A stretch of 64,000 bases of DNA from Novisyntrophococcus fermenticellae. Its GTDB lineage: Bacteria > Bacillota > Clostridia > Lachnospirales > Lachnospiraceae. Location of the stretch: contig NZ_CP076458.1 of assembly GCF_018866245.1 (NCBI RefSeq), forward strand, positions 496,001 through 560,000. Direction: 5' to 3'. Of this stretch, positions 18,137 to 28,129 are shown piece after piece. Position numbers and translations under genes: made by a program. The notes below the pieces were generated by a model. That model made no database searches, was not told the DNA's origin, and was given only the letters and a program-made list of their open reading frames with translations. Positions within the stretch are counted from its first letter, which is position 1; each line of letters starts with the position of its first letter.

Positions 18137-19167
18137 GACGCACCTCCGGTTTTGTTCATACGAATCAGTAAATAAATCAGATAGGGCGCCCCCAGAATTC
18201 CGGTGATGACACCTACGGGAAATCTGGTATCAAATGCAAACTGGCCAATCAGATCCCCGGCAAGTACCAGCAGGGCGCCTACGAGTCCGGCCGGCAGTTC
18301 GTTTTGTGTACCTGCACCCGCTATTCTGGTTGCGATAGGACCCGATAAAAAAGATATAAAAGCAATGGGTCCTGTTGTAGCAGTAGCAAAAGCAATTGAT
18401 ACAACAGCGCTCAGAATGAGTAAAATTCTTGTCCTGTCTGCGTGGAGCCCCAAGGTGATGGCAGAATCCTCTCCCAGTTCCAGAATCCGAAGATGCTTTC
18501 CCAGCAAAATAATGACAGGCGTGAAGATGATAACGACGATGGCAAGCATAGGGATTTCAGATAACTGAATTCCATTAAGGCTTCCGCTGAGCCAGCGGTA
18601 TGCGGCCGGAACATCGTGTTGGGGGGCTTTCAGCAGAAGATATGAGATAAAAGCATTCAGCATTGCCTGGACACCCAGTCCTATAAGAATCAACCGCCCG
18701 CCCTCAAATTTCCCGCCTTTTGACAGGAGATAGATGAAGACGGCTGTTACAGTACCGCCAAGAACGGCTCCAACGGATACTACGGCGCCGGAAAGATTCA
18801 TGATAATCAGGAGAAAGATGGCTGCGGCATTGGAACCGGAAGTCACCCCTATAATATCAGGACTTGCAAGCGGATTGCGGAGCATGGTCTGGAAGGTACT
18901 GCCGGCCATACCAAAGGCAAAACCTGACAGCAGACCCGCAAGCATGCGCGGAAGCCGCAGCGTCCTGACTGCAAATGTGGCACCTTTGACAGCTTCACCT
19001 GTCAGGACTTTCCAGACCGTGCTTAAGGAATAGATGGTGTTTCCCAGTAAGAGCATGGCAATGCATAAAGCGGCAACGGCAATGGCAAGAATAACGACTA
19101 CTGAAATATAACGTCTTTTCCGTCTATGGAAACCATCGGATACTCTGTTTTTATTTTCTGCTGTCAT
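18133..19167 (-). CDS. Iron-siderophore ABC transporter permease 2 (FecCD family)
   Basis: A 344-residue permease with about ten membrane segments. Family landmarks are RLPRMLAGLLSGFAFGMAG (RLPRMLAG near residue 70), NPLASPDIIGVTSG and TGPIAFISFLSGP. I start it at the ATG at 19167 (GGGGAGTG upstream); the long frame to 19428 is the antisense-frame shadow of the neighbour. It overlaps both neighbours by four bases, so the operon is tightly coupled. It pairs with the permease at 19164 as a heterodimer. Confidence 0.92.
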   Translation of the reverse strand: MTAENKNRVSDGFHRRKRRYISVVVILAIAVAALCIAMLLLGNTIYSLSTVWKVLTGEAVKGATFAVRTLRLPRMLAGLLSGFAFGMAGSTFQTMLRNPLASPDIIGVTSGSNAAAIFLLIIMNLSGAVVSVGAVLGGTVTAVFIYLLSKGGKFEGGRLILIGLGVQAMLNAFISYLLLKAPQHDVPAAYRWLSGSLNGIQLSEIPMLAIVVIIFTPVIILLGKHLRILELGEDSAITLGLHADRTRILLILSAVVSIAFATATTGPIAFISFLSGPIATRIAGAGTQNELPAGLVGALLVLAGDLIGQFAFDTRFPVGVITGILGAPYLIYLLIRMNKTGGAS

Positions 19168-20165
19168 AATGCACTCCCCTTTGATTTTATGGCTACCATA
19201 ATCAGAACCGGCGCACCAATAAAAGCAGTGACAACACCGGATTCCAGTTCGCCGGGACTTCCAAGCAGACGCCCCGTAATATCTGCAGAAGTCAGAACCA
19301 AAGCGCCTCCGACTGCAGACATTGGTATGATAATTCGCTGATCGGGTCCCAGTAACAGGCGTATCACATGCGGAACCATAAGTCCGACAAAGCCAATTGG
19401 CCCGGCAACAGCTGTTACCGCACCGCATAAGATGACGCCGGCAAGTGCTCCAACGGCCCGTGCGATGCCTGTGTGCACCCCCAGCACGGTTGCTACATCA
19501 TCGCCCAATGCCATAGCATTCAAAATTGGTGCCAACAGGATTCCAAGCAGAGAACCAAAAATTAAAAAAGGAAGGATTGCAAGGATATTTGTCCAGTTTG
19601 CTCCGCTGACGCTTCCTACCTGCCAGAAACGAAAACTGTCCATCACATTAGAACGTGGCAGCATAATGGCACTTACAATAGAAGAAAGTGCGGCGCTGAC
19701 AGCGGAGCCGGCCAGAGCAAGCTTAATAGGGGTTGCACCTCCGGCACCCAGTGAGCCGATGCCATAAACGAATACAGTGGTGAGTGCTGCACCCAGAAGT
19801 GCCAGCCAGATATACTGATTGGCAGTCTGGATGTTGAAGAAGGCAATTCCGATTACCACAAACAGGGACGCTCCGGTATTGACACCCAGAACGCTGGGGT
19901 CTGCAATGGGGTTTCGGGTGATTGCCTGCATCAGTGCCCCTGAGATTCCCAAAGCTGCACCGGCGATCAGGCTGAATACTGTGCGTGGTATGCGTTCCCG
20001 GATGACAATCTGATCAAAGGTCTCGATTTTGCCCCGGAAGAGGGCATCTATGATTTCACTCACGGATACGTTGCGGGAGCCAAATACCAGAGAACCAGCA
20101 GCACATAAGAGCAGTAAGGCGAGACTTATTATTAAGGTGATAAAAATTTTTCTGGATTGCTTCAT
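19164..20165 (-). CDS. Iron-siderophore ABC transporter permease 1 (FecCD family)
   Basis: A 333-residue FecCD permease with about ten membrane segments and the landmarks RIPRTVFSLIAGAALGISG (RIPRTVFSL near residue 58), NPIADPSVLGVNTG and GPIGFVGLMVPH. The last is the loop that contacts the ATPase. It overlaps the binding-protein stop by four bases. Confidence 0.93.
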   Translation of the reverse strand: MKQSRKIFITLIISLALLLLCAAGSLVFGSRNVSVSEIIDALFRGKIETFDQIVIRERIPRTVFSLIAGAALGISGALMQAITRNPIADPSVLGVNTGASLFVVIGIAFFNIQTANQYIWLALLGAALTTVFVYGIGSLGAGGATPIKLALAGSAVSAALSSIVSAIMLPRSNVMDSFRFWQVGSVSGANWTNILAILPFLIFGSLLGILLAPILNAMALGDDVATVLGVHTGIARAVGALAGVILCGAVTAVAGPIGFVGLMVPHVIRLLLGPDQRIIIPMSAVGGALVLTSADITGRLLGSPGELESGVVTAFIGAPVLIMVAIKSKGSAL

Positions 20166-21244
20166 TTTACTTTATCAGCTGCCTCTCCAAGTAAGGATAA
20201 ATATTCATCGAGTGTGGCCGGAATGGACAGAGCACTTGGTGTACTGGCGGCTGCCAGGGGCGTATTATTCTCCAGAACTACCACAGCTCCATTCTTTACC
20301 GCCGGTAAAGTGCCAAGGCGTGGATCCTCCTGAAGTGTTTTTAACAGAGCGTCATCACCATAAGCAATGATGAGGTCCAGATCCATAAGCTGGTCCACAT
20401 TTTCAGCGCTGATTTCCGTGGAGAAAGTATTGGCAGAGCCATCCAGCGTTTCCAGATTCGCAGGAAGAGACAGACCTAAATCTGTTAAAAATGCACCACG
20501 TGGGTCACCTGTGAGGTACACATAAAAAGTCCCCAGATCGGTGGGTGTAAAGTACATAAAAGCGGCTGTTTTTCCTTCCAATTGTGGATATCCGGCTGTT
20601 TTTTCTGCAATTTCATCTTCCAGATTTTCTACCAGCTCCCTGCCTTCTGTTTCCATACCCATACCTTTGGAATCGATAAGAATCTGGTCTCTCCATGAGG
20701 TTACCCATGGCTGACCGGTATAAGCAACTACAGGAGCAATCTGGCTTAGGAGATCGTATTCTTCCTGTGTGATACCGGAATAGCCGGCGAGGATGATGTC
20801 GGGGTTGGCGTCACTGATTGCCTCGTAGTCGAGACCATCCGTATCATGGAAGATGACTGGTGCATCTACGCCCAGTTCTTTGAACTTTTCATTCGTCCAG
20901 GGAAGCAGGCCTGTTCCATCCGTAACACCGTAGTTAGCTTCGGAAACACCGACAGGAACTACGCCCAGTGACAGTGCTACATCCTGATTACCCCAGGAAA
21001 TCGTTGCAACTCTTTCCGGCTTTTCTTCTATGACCGTCTCACCCAGCGCATGTTTTAGTGTAATAGGATACTGAACATCTGAGGTCTTACTATCTTCGGA
21101 AACAGTCGATGCAGATGTGGATTCAGAGGTGGGAGTTTCTTTATTTTCCGGTGTGGAGGATGTGTTGGAACACCCCGCAGCGAGCAAAGCGGCAGAGGCA
21201 ATCATTACGCTTTTTGTCAATGTAGTAAGTGTTTTGATTTTCAT
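20162..21244 (-). CDS. Iron-siderophore ABC transporter substrate-binding lipoprotein
   Basis: A 360-residue cluster-A type binding protein. It has a lipobox LLAAGCS near residue 20, a Ser/Thr/Glu-rich linker to about residue 55, then two lobes: the FecB-type PERVATISW with ALSLGVVPVGV, and the second lobe starting near PQLEGKTAAFM. It captures Fe(III)-siderophore or haem-like cargo; the exact ligand is unknown. AAGGAG precedes the ATG. It is first in the operon, behind the promoter and DtxR-like box at 21300-21345, and so is probably iron-repressed. Confidence 0.9.
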   Translation of the reverse strand: MKIKTLTTLTKSVMIASAALLAAGCSNTSSTPENKETPTSESTSASTVSEDSKTSDVQYPITLKHALGETVIEEKPERVATISWGNQDVALSLGVVPVGVSEANYGVTDGTGLLPWTNEKFKELGVDAPVIFHDTDGLDYEAISDANPDIILAGYSGITQEEYDLLSQIAPVVAYTGQPWVTSWRDQILIDSKGMGMETEGRELVENLEDEIAEKTAGYPQLEGKTAAFMYFTPTDLGTFYVYLTGDPRGAFLTDLGLSLPANLETLDGSANTFSTEISAENVDQLMDLDLIIAYGDDALLKTLQEDPRLGTLPAVKNGAVVVLENNTPLAAASTPSALSIPATLDEYLSLLGEAADKVK

Positions 21245-21299
21245 AATATGTATGTCTCCTTTATATAAGTAGTACCAAATACAATGGGCCCTGACTTGG

Positions 21300-21345
21300 T
21301 TAGTTACAGCTAATTCATTCTACCAAAGGTAATTATTTTTGTCAA
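21300..21345 (-). promoter_or_regulatory. Promoter with DtxR/IdeR-like operator for the iron importer
   Basis: Minus strand TTGACA (21345-21340), 17-base spacer, TAGAAT (21322-21317). Four bases past the -10, at 21313-21300, is the inverted repeat TTAG-N6-CTAA. The arms match the half-sites of DtxR/IdeR-type iron repressors, and the place, over the transcription start, fits repression. The assignment to DtxR is inference. Confidence 0.6.
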
Positions 21346-21486
21346 TGCATTTATGCAGGGACTTAATGTCAGTAGGGGGTTACCAATATTTACTTGTATA
21401 AATCCTCTATTGTTTGTGATAGAATCATCCTTGTAATAAAAATGTAATAAATACATAATAAATACGAAATAACAGGAGGATTTATC

Positions 21487-22227
21487 ATGAAACGTAAGAT
21501 AGCGATTGCAATAATGACGGTTGGCCTTCTCGGCAGCACGGCACTAACTCCGGTTTTTGCAGCTACGGCTGGTTCTCAGGATTGTGATGCAGCAAAACAG
21601 GCGGTACAGGCAGCTGCGCAGAACTGTGATAAGATAAAAGGAGTTCAGATTATATCCGGAAGCAGTCTGGAGGACATTAAAGCACAGCTGAAAGCGAAAG
21701 GAATTGAGTGCCCGGACTTGAATCTTCCTGTCCAGACCCCATCAGAGGATGCAGATTGTGAAAATAATGAGCAGCCAGAAACAGAGCAGCCAGAAACAGA
21801 GCAGCCAGAGACGAATCAGCCTGAAAATCCCGGAAGCGAAACGGAAAATACTGACAATTCTTTTGCTGCCCAGGTGATTGCTTTGGTTAACCAGGAACGT
21901 GCAAAAGAGGGACTTTCCGCTCTTACATATGATGAAAGTATAGCAAAAGCAGCCTTGGTCCGCGCCAAGGAAACCGAAACTTCTTTCTCACATACACGTC
22001 CAAATGGAAGCTCTTTTTCCACTGCTTTAACAGAAGCAGGTGTGACATATCGGGGCGCCGGGGAGAATATCGCATATGGACAGCAGACTCCGGAAGAGGT
22101 TATGAATGCCTGGATGAACAGCGCAGGACATCGCGCAAACATTATGAATAAAAACTTTACAAAAATCGGCGTCGGATTCTATGAAAACAATGGCGTAAAG
22201 TATTGGGATCAGCTCTTTACTTATTAA
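21487..22227 (+). CDS. Secreted CAP (SCP-like) domain protein, YkwD type
   Basis: A 246-residue secreted protein. A signal peptide ends near TPVFAATA (about residue 27). Then come a Cys-containing region (residues 30-95), a repeat of the pentapeptide EQPET three times running into NQPENPGSE, and a C-terminal CAP domain (about 125-246). The CAP landmarks are LVNQERAKEGLSAL, the histidine of SFSHTRPNG, GENIAYG and SAGHRANIMN. Bacterial CAP proteins of this kind are common in spore formers, with unknown function. The Pro-Glu-Thr linker looks like a spacer. It is a single gene with AGGAGG before the ATG. Confidence 0.9.
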   Translation: MKRKIAIAIMTVGLLGSTALTPVFAATAGSQDCDAAKQAVQAAAQNCDKIKGVQIISGSSLEDIKAQLKAKGIECPDLNLPVQTPSEDADCENNEQPETEQPETEQPETNQPENPGSETENTDNSFAAQVIALVNQERAKEGLSALTYDESIAKAALVRAKETETSFSHTRPNGSSFSTALTEAGVTYRGAGENIAYGQQTPEEVMNAWMNSAGHRANIMNKNFTKIGVGFYENNGVKYWDQLFTY

Positions 22228-22257
22228 TCGATTTTTTAGAGACAGATAATATATGAT

Positions 22258-22293
22258 AAAAACGGATTCAATTTTCTGAATCCGTTTTTTTTG
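22258..22293 (+). terminator. Intrinsic terminator after the CAP gene
   Basis: AAAAACGGATTCA pairs with TGAATCCGTTTTT around a short loop, followed by more T. It lies 72 bases before the alcohol dehydrogenase ATG, so the ethanolamine operon must start between them or be read through. I find no convincing promoter there. Confidence 0.85.
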
Positions 22294-22364
22294 TTGCATA
22301 ATATCACTGTATTTTACAAAAGATACCATAGATAACGTGTAACTTATCGAAGGGATAAAATACT

Positions 22365-23516
22365 ATGGAAGAATTTAACATCAAAACCTCTGTGCGTTTT
22401 GGTAAGGACGCACTAAGCTGTCTGGGTGAAATTCACGCGGATAAAGTTTTTATTGTTACAGACCCATATATGATGGAATCGGGGATGGTGAAGCAGGTCA
22501 CGGAGCCTTTGCAAGACAGAAAGTATGAAGTTTTCAGCAAAGTAGTCCCGGATCCTCCGCTGGAGCTGGTCGTGGAAGGGGTAAAAGAGGTCATAGCGTT
22601 CCGGCCGGAAGCGGTAATTGCTTTGGGCGGCGGCTCTGCAATTGATGAGGCCAAAGCAATTATGTTTTTTGCAAGGCAGATAGGAAACCTGCCGGAGATG
22701 GAATTTATCGCCGTACCCACCACCAGCGGAACCGGTTCGGAGGTTACCTCATTTGCTGTAATTACGGATAAAGAGAAGGGGGTGAAGTATCCCCTGATAG
22801 ATAAAGGCCTTCTCCCGGATGTGGCAGTGCTGGATTCCAATCTGGTAAAGAGCCTTCCGCCTGCGATTGTAGCCGATACTGGGATGGATGTGCTGACCCA
22901 CGCATTGGAGGCATATGTATCCACAAGTGCCAATGCATTTACAGATGCGTTGGCGGAAAAAGCAGCTCTGACCGTATTAAAATACCTGATCCGGTCGAAT
23001 CAGAATATGGAAGACAGCGAGGCCCGGGAGCAGATGCATGTGGCATCCTGTATGGCAGGACTGGCATTTGACCGGGCATCTCTTGGACTGAATCATGCGA
23101 TTGCTCATAACATCGGAGGAAAGTTTAAGGTTCCTCATGGGAGGGCGAACGCAGTGCTGCTTCCTTTTGTAGTGGAATTCAATGCAGACATACAGGGGTA
23201 CAATCCGAAAGAATATACAGAAGCGGCTAAAAAGTATGCTGATATTGCAAGGTTAGCCGGTCTTGGCGGGGGAACTGTCCGGATGGGGGTAAAAAACCTG
23301 GTACGGGAGATTCAGAAGATGCAGGAAATGATGCATATGCCTGCCGGATTTAAAGAATGTGGTATAAGTCGGGAGGAGTTTCTGAGGCAGTCGGATGCCA
23401 TAGCACAGGGAGCACTTGCGGATAACTGCATTAAAACAAATCCAAGACCTGCATCAAAGCAGGATATATCCCAAATTCTAAAAAGGGCATACAACGGCGG
23501 ACCGGCGTCCCGATAA
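22365..23516 (+). CDS. eutG: Iron-containing alcohol dehydrogenase of the ethanolamine operon
   Basis: A 383-residue group III alcohol dehydrogenase. [11 protein letters not shown] near residue 89 binds the NAD pyrophosphate, and the iron ligands are in [12 protein letters not shown] (Asp, His) and [14 protein letters not shown] with the later VPHGRAN (His, His). It would reduce acetaldehyde to ethanol and recycle NAD+ for EutE within the microcompartment. It resembles EutG and PduQ equally; the ethanolamine genes downstream favour EutG. It opens the operon, 72 bases after a terminator, with AAGGG before the ATG. Confidence 0.88.
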   Translation: MEEFNIKTSVRFGKDALSCLGEIHADKVFIVTDPYMMESGMVKQVTEPLQDRKYEVFSKVVPDPPLELVVEGVKEVIAFRPEAVIALGGGSAIDEAKAIMFFARQIGNLPEMEFIAVPTTSGTGSEVTSFAVITDKEKGVKYPLIDKGLLPDVAVLDSNLVKSLPPAIVADTGMDVLTHALEAYVSTSANAFTDALAEKAALTVLKYLIRSNQNMEDSEAREQMHVASCMAGLAFDRASLGLNHAIAHNIGGKFKVPHGRANAVLLPFVVEFNADIQGYNPKEYTEAAKKYADIARLAGLGGGTVRMGVKNLVREIQKMQEMMHMPAGFKECGISREEFLRQSDAIAQGALADNCIKTNPRPASKQDISQILKRAYNGGPASR

Positions 23517-23545
23517 AGCAAAAATGGAATCAAAGAAGGGGTGAG

Positions 23546-23896
23546 ATGGAAGTGGAAGAAAAGCAGAGGATCATACAGGAATTCGTACCGGGAAAACAGA
23601 TAACACTGGCCCATGTAATTGCCGGTCCTCATCCGGATATATATACAAAGCTGGGGCTGGAGGAGGGTCAGATGCATGCGATAGGAATACTTACGATCAC
23701 CCCCAGCGAGGGGGCCATTGTTGCCGCAGATATTGCAACTAAGGCTTCTGAAATTACACTGGGTTTTATTGACAGATTCAGTGGGGCTCTGGTTTTTACC
23801 GGAGATATCAGTTCGGTAGAAGCCGCTGTCAGAAATATTCTGGAAACCATGGAGCAGAGTCTGGGATTTGCCCCGGCCCCGGTTACGAGAACCTGA
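23546..23896 (+). CDS. eutS: Microcompartment shell protein EutS
   Basis: A 116-residue BMC-domain hexamer protein in the circularly permuted EutS/PduU form. It has the EutS opening [16 protein letters not shown] and the central [16 protein letters not shown] and [11 protein letters not shown]. It forms part of the protein shell that confines acetaldehyde. GGGGTGAG precedes the ATG. It sits between the alcohol dehydrogenase and eutP. Confidence 0.93.
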   Translation: MEVEEKQRIIQEFVPGKQITLAHVIAGPHPDIYTKLGLEEGQMHAIGILTITPSEGAIVAADIATKASEITLGFIDRFSGALVFTGDISSVEAAVRNILETMEQSLGFAPAPVTRT

Positions 23897-23925
23897 TGAA
23901 AGTGAGCATAAGGGGATAAATTGTC

Positions 23926-24372
23926 ATGAAAAATGTAATATTTATCGGGCAGAGCGGATGCGGAAAGACAACTCTGTGCCAAAAGTTAAGTGAGCAGGCA
24001 ATACACTACCGGAAAACCCAGGCTGTGGAGCACTATGGTATTTCCATAGATACGCCGGGAGAGTATCTGGAAAACCGCCGCTTCTATAATGCTTTGATCA
24101 TGACAGCCGTAGATGCCAGGATTATTGCATTGGTGGTGGATCCTACTGCCCATTACCGGGCGCTTCCACCGGGGTTTGGGGGTATCTTTGGCAGAAAAAA
24201 AGTCATTGGGATTATTACGAAGATTCAGCAGGTAATGCCCAAACGCCTCGAGGAGGCGGAATCAGAGCTTAAGCAGGCGGGGGCAGATCCAGTCTTCCGG
24301 GTGGACACCCCTGAAGGAATCGGGATTGAAGAACTGGAGAAGTATCTGAGCGAGGAGGGAAGCAGCAGGTGA
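23926..24372 (+). CDS. eutP: EutP/PduV-type small GTPase
   Basis: A 148-residue P-loop protein with GQSGCGKTT near residue 6 and DTPGEYLE near residue 43. The G4 position reads TKIQ instead of NKxD, so guanine specificity is doubtful; EutP of other bacteria has been reported as an acetate kinase. Its role in the operon is not settled. It overlaps eutA by four bases. Confidence 0.9.
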   Translation: MKNVIFIGQSGCGKTTLCQKLSEQAIHYRKTQAVEHYGISIDTPGEYLENRRFYNALIMTAVDARIIALVVDPTAHYRALPPGFGGIFGRKKVIGIITKIQQVMPKRLEEAESELKQAGADPVFRVDTPEGIGIEELEKYLSEEGSSR

Positions 24373-25820
24373 AGGAAGAGTTATTAAGTGTGGGAATTGA
24401 TCTTGGAACAAGTACCACACAGCTGGTTTTTTCAAAGTTAAGCGTGGAGAATATGGCCTCCGGTTATACAGTCCCCCGGATGGCCATCACGAAAAAGGAA
24501 ATCCGGTATAAAAGTGAGATTTACTTCACTCCGTTAATTGACCAGACCAAAATTGATTTTGAAAAGGTGAGTAGGATTGTAGAAAAGGAGTATCAAAAGG
24601 CTGGTGTCAGAAAGGAGGAGATTGATACCGGAGCCGTCATTATCACAGGAGAAACAGCCAGAAAGGAAAACTCCAGGGAGGTAATTAACGCCTTAAGCGG
24701 GTTTGCGGGGGATTTTGTCGTGGCAACGGCAGGTCCGGATCTGGAAAGTGTGATAGCAGGAAAAGGCGCAGGAACGGATCTTTATTCCAAGGAGCATCAT
24801 CTTGGCGCCGTCAACGTGGATATCGGAGGGGGAACCAGTAATCTGGCCGTATTTCAACGAGGTGAGACCGTGGATACCGGATGCCTGGATATCGGCGGGA
24901 GACTGATTAAGATGGATTCTTCCCATAAAATCACATATATTGCGCCAAAACTGTTAAGAATAATTGAGCAGGAAAACTTGAAATTAGCGGTGGGGGCATA
25001 TATGGATATTCAAAGTCTGAAACCACTTCTTAGAATTATGGTAGAAGTTTTGGAACAGAGTGTGGGACTAAGGAGAGATTCCCCCTACTATGAACGTATG
25101 ATTACAAACCATGGAATTGGGCATGAGGAAGTAATTTCATGTATCAGTTTTTCAGGAGGGGTGGCAGATGCCATCTATCATCCGGAGAAATTTCAGGAGC
25201 CCTTTCAATTTGGAGATATCGGAATTCTCCTGGGAAAAGAGATCAGGGAATCCAAAGCATTCCAGAAATTGCAGTTGATTGAAAGTGCGGAGACCATCCG
25301 GGCAACAGTTGTGGGAGCCGGAAGTCATACGACTGAAATCAGCGGAAGTACAATCACTTATACCAGTGAAGCATTTCCGATAAAGAATCTTCCGGTGCTG
25401 AAGGTAAGCAAGGCGGAGGAGGAACCCGGTAAACTGGGAGCAGCCATCCATAAAAAGCTGGAATGGTTTTCGCTGGAAGGGAGGCTGCAAAAGGTTGCAG
25501 TTGCACTGGAAGGGCTGCCAAGTCCATCTTTTCAGAAAGTACAGGAATATGCCCGCGAGCTTTTGGAAGGAATGGAACCCCTTATGGAAGCAGGACTCCC
25601 ACTTATCGTGGTGGTTGAAGAAGATATGGCAAAAGTGCTGGGACAGAGCATGTATCATCTGCTGAACTGGGAAAAAGAAGTAATCTGCCTGGATGGAATC
25701 CATCTCGCAGAAGGGGAGTATATTGACATCGGAAGGCCCATTGCGGAGGGCTATGTGCTGCCAGTGGTGGTTAAAACTCTGGTGTTTCAAGAAAATCGTG
25801 TGGAAAGGGAAAAACTATGA
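24369..25820 (+). CDS. eutA: Ethanolamine ammonia-lyase reactivating factor
   Basis: A 483-residue Hsp70/actin-fold ATPase that removes damaged cobalamin from EutBC so a new adenosylcobalamin can bind. The phosphate loops are visible as GIDLGTSTTQ near residue 8 and NVDIGGGTSNLAVF near residue 150. It starts at GTG 24369 after GAGGAGGG, within the eutP stop, and ends four bases into eutB. The tight overlap with eutB fits its job as chaperone of that enzyme. Confidence 0.93.
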   Translation: MKEELLSVGIDLGTSTTQLVFSKLSVENMASGYTVPRMAITKKEIRYKSEIYFTPLIDQTKIDFEKVSRIVEKEYQKAGVRKEEIDTGAVIITGETARKENSREVINALSGFAGDFVVATAGPDLESVIAGKGAGTDLYSKEHHLGAVNVDIGGGTSNLAVFQRGETVDTGCLDIGGRLIKMDSSHKITYIAPKLLRIIEQENLKLAVGAYMDIQSLKPLLRIMVEVLEQSVGLRRDSPYYERMITNHGIGHEEVISCISFSGGVADAIYHPEKFQEPFQFGDIGILLGKEIRESKAFQKLQLIESAETIRATVVGAGSHTTEISGSTITYTSEAFPIKNLPVLKVSKAEEEPGKLGAAIHKKLEWFSLEGRLQKVAVALEGLPSPSFQKVQEYARELLEGMEPLMEAGLPLIVVVEEDMAKVLGQSMYHLLNWEKEVICLDGIHLAEGEYIDIGRPIAEGYVLPVVVKTLVFQENRVEREKL

Positions 25821-27181
25821 TTTTAAAAACAAAGTTATTTGGACAGGTGTACGCTTTTAAATCTTTAAAAGAAGTGCTGGCAAAGGCGAATGAAGAGAAG
25901 TCGGGGGACAAGCTGGCAGGGCTGGCAGCAGAAACGGCTGAAGAACGGGTAGCGGCAAAAATTGTGCTTTCCGAAATTACACTGGAGGACTTAAGAAATA
26001 ATCCGGTTGTCCCCTATGAGATGGATGAAGTCACCCGAATTATTCAGGATGATATCAATGCGTCTATTTATAATGAAATTAAGAGAATGACGGTATCGGA
26101 ATTCAGAGAGTGGCTGTTGGATGAAGAGACGACAGGAGCTATGATCCGCCGCGCTTCCCGGGGGCTGACCTCGGAAATGGTGGCAGCAGTCGCAAAACTT
26201 ATGTCTGATATGGACTTGATTTACGGAGCCCGTAAAATCCGTGTCACGGCTCACTGCAATACCACAATCGGAGAGGAGGGAACGCTGTCTGCCAGACTTC
26301 AGCCCAATCACCCGACCGATGACCCCGATGGAATCATGGCGTCCATCTTTGAGGGATTGACTTATGGCAGCGGAGATGCAGTCATAGGCCTGAATCCAGT
26401 GGATGATTCTGTCGAAAGCGTAAAAAGGCTTCTTCAGAGATTTGAAGAAACCAAGCAAAAATTTCAGATACCAACTCAGAATTGTGTGTTGGCACATGTA
26501 ACCACACAGATGGAGGCAATTAACAAGGGAGCACCCTCAGACCTGATTTTTCAGTCCATTGCAGGATCTGAGCTTGGAAATACAGCCTTTGGTTTCAACG
26601 CCGCTACACTGGAGGAAGCGCGTCATCTGGCACTTACAAAAGGTACCGCAGAAGGACCCAATGTAATGTATTTTGAAACCGGGCAAGGATCGGAATTATC
26701 CTCGGAAGCTCACCATGATTCGGATCAGGTCACCATGGAGGCCAGATGCTATGGATTTGCCAGGCATTTTCAGCCATTTCTGGTAAATACAGTCGTTGGT
26801 TTTATAGGACCTGAGTACCTGTATGACGGGCGCCAGGTGAACCGGGCCGGTTTAGAGGACCACTTTATGGGAAAACTGACCGGAATACCCATGGGCTGTG
26901 ACGCCTGCTATACGAATCACATGAAGGCGGATCAGAATAGTATCGAGGATCTTGCAGTGCTTCTGACAGCTGCCGGATGCAACTATTTTATGGGAATACC
27001 ACATGGAGACGATGTCATGTTGAACTATCAGACGACAGGCTATCAGGAAACGGCAGCATTACGGGAAATATTCGGTCTGAAGGCCATAAAGCCCTTCCAT
27101 GAATGGCTGGTGAAGATGGGGTATGTGGATGAAAAGGGCAGACTGACCGGCAAAGCCGGAGACGCCTCCACTTTATTCTGA
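25817..27181 (+). CDS. eutB: Ethanolamine ammonia-lyase large subunit
   Basis: A 454-residue TIM-barrel subunit carrying the ethanolamine site. With EutC and adenosylcobalamin it turns ethanolamine into acetaldehyde and ammonia. Length and landmarks fit the family: [19 protein letters not shown] near residue 117 ([10 protein letters not shown]), then [23 protein letters not shown] ([10 protein letters not shown]) and [18 protein letters not shown] ([10 protein letters not shown]). No adenosylcobalamin riboswitch or B12 genes are in the window. The ammonia it releases may feed the nitrogen pathway, though the amtB-glnK pair lies far downstream. Confidence 0.97.
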   Translation: MILKTKLFGQVYAFKSLKEVLAKANEEKSGDKLAGLAAETAEERVAAKIVLSEITLEDLRNNPVVPYEMDEVTRIIQDDINASIYNEIKRMTVSEFREWLLDEETTGAMIRRASRGLTSEMVAAVAKLMSDMDLIYGARKIRVTAHCNTTIGEEGTLSARLQPNHPTDDPDGIMASIFEGLTYGSGDAVIGLNPVDDSVESVKRLLQRFEETKQKFQIPTQNCVLAHVTTQMEAINKGAPSDLIFQSIAGSELGNTAFGFNAATLEEARHLALTKGTAEGPNVMYFETGQGSELSSEAHHDSDQVTMEARCYGFARHFQPFLVNTVVGFIGPEYLYDGRQVNRAGLEDHFMGKLTGIPMGCDACYTNHMKADQNSIEDLAVLLTAAGCNYFMGIPHGDDVMLNYQTTGYQETAALREIFGLKAIKPFHEWLVKMGYVDEKGRLTGKAGDASTLF

Positions 27182-27207
27182 GGATACGATTGAAGGAGGT
27201 ATTAAAA

Positions 27208-28110
27208 GTGAGAGATGATGAGATAAGATCCATGGTGGAGACCATATTACAGCAGATGCTGAATGGAGAAGGAAAATCAGATTATAAGCAGTCTGCGGCC
27301 GTACAGACGAAGGATGCGGCATATAAAAAAGAAGAATCGGCTGATACAGGGGAGTGCCTGGAGGACATTACGAAAATTGATCTTCGTAAGCAGCTTCTGG
27401 TGAAAAATCCAAAGGACCCCGAAGGCTATCTGGATATGAAGGCAAAGACTCCGGCCAGACTTGGAATCGGCAGGGCAGGTGCCAGATACCGGACTGCAAC
27501 GATGTTAAGAGTCCGGGCGGATCATGCCGCAGCCCAGGATGCGGTGTTCAATGATGTTTCAGAAGAATTCATAAAGAAATGCAATTTCGTACCCGTAAAG
27601 ACGCTTTGCAAAGACAAGGATGAGTATATTACCCGCCCCGATCTGGGCCGTCGGTTCCCGGGAGAGGAACTGGAAAAGATACGCAAAACATGTGGTTCAC
27701 ATCCCAGGGTTCTGGTTATTGTAGGAGATGGGCTGTCTTCCTCTGCAATTGAGGCCAATGTGGAGGATATGATTCCATCAATCCAACAGGGGCTTCAGAT
27801 GCATCAGATTACTGTGCCGCCAATTCTGTTCATCAAATATGCCAGAGTAGGGGCCATGGATGCAGTTGGTGAGGTTACGGAAGCAGACGTTATCTGTATG
27901 CTGGTCGGGGAACGTCCGGGACTGGTGACTGCAGAATCCATGTCAGCTTATATTGCCTATCAGCCGCGTCACGGTCTTGCAGAGGCAAAAAGAACGGTAA
28001 TCAGCAATATTCATAAAGGCGGTACCACGCCGGTGGAGGCAGGTGCACATGCGGCGGAACTGATTGTAAAGATGTTGGAGAAGAAGGCATCCGGCATTGA
28101 TCTGAAATAA
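27208..28110 (+). CDS. eutC: Ethanolamine ammonia-lyase small subunit with N-terminal encapsulation-type helix
   Basis: A 300-residue cobalamin-binding subunit. I start it at GTG 27208, eight bases after AAGGAGG; the longer frame from TTG 27190 contains that ribosome site. The first 18 residues ([16 protein letters not shown]) form an amphipathic helix like the encapsulation peptides that direct cargo into microcompartments. About 35 charged linker residues follow before the core domain, which begins around [14 protein letters not shown]. The core has the family stretches [16 protein letters not shown] (ARLGIGRAG) and [13 protein letters not shown]. Confidence 0.95.
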   Translation: MRDDEIRSMVETILQQMLNGEGKSDYKQSAAVQTKDAAYKKEESADTGECLEDITKIDLRKQLLVKNPKDPEGYLDMKAKTPARLGIGRAGARYRTATMLRVRADHAAAQDAVFNDVSEEFIKKCNFVPVKTLCKDKDEYITRPDLGRRFPGEELEKIRKTCGSHPRVLVIVGDGLSSSAIEANVEDMIPSIQQGLQMHQITVPPILFIKYARVGAMDAVGEVTEADVICMLVGERPGLVTAESMSAYIAYQPRHGLAEAKRTVISNIHKGGTTPVEAGAHAAELIVKMLEKKASGIDLK

Positions 28111-28129
28111 GAATACGAGGTGATTGAAG

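Noticed and set aside
24693..25790. Long minus-strand frames opposite eutA
   Set aside because: Antisense shadows of a well-supported gene with no family resemblance.
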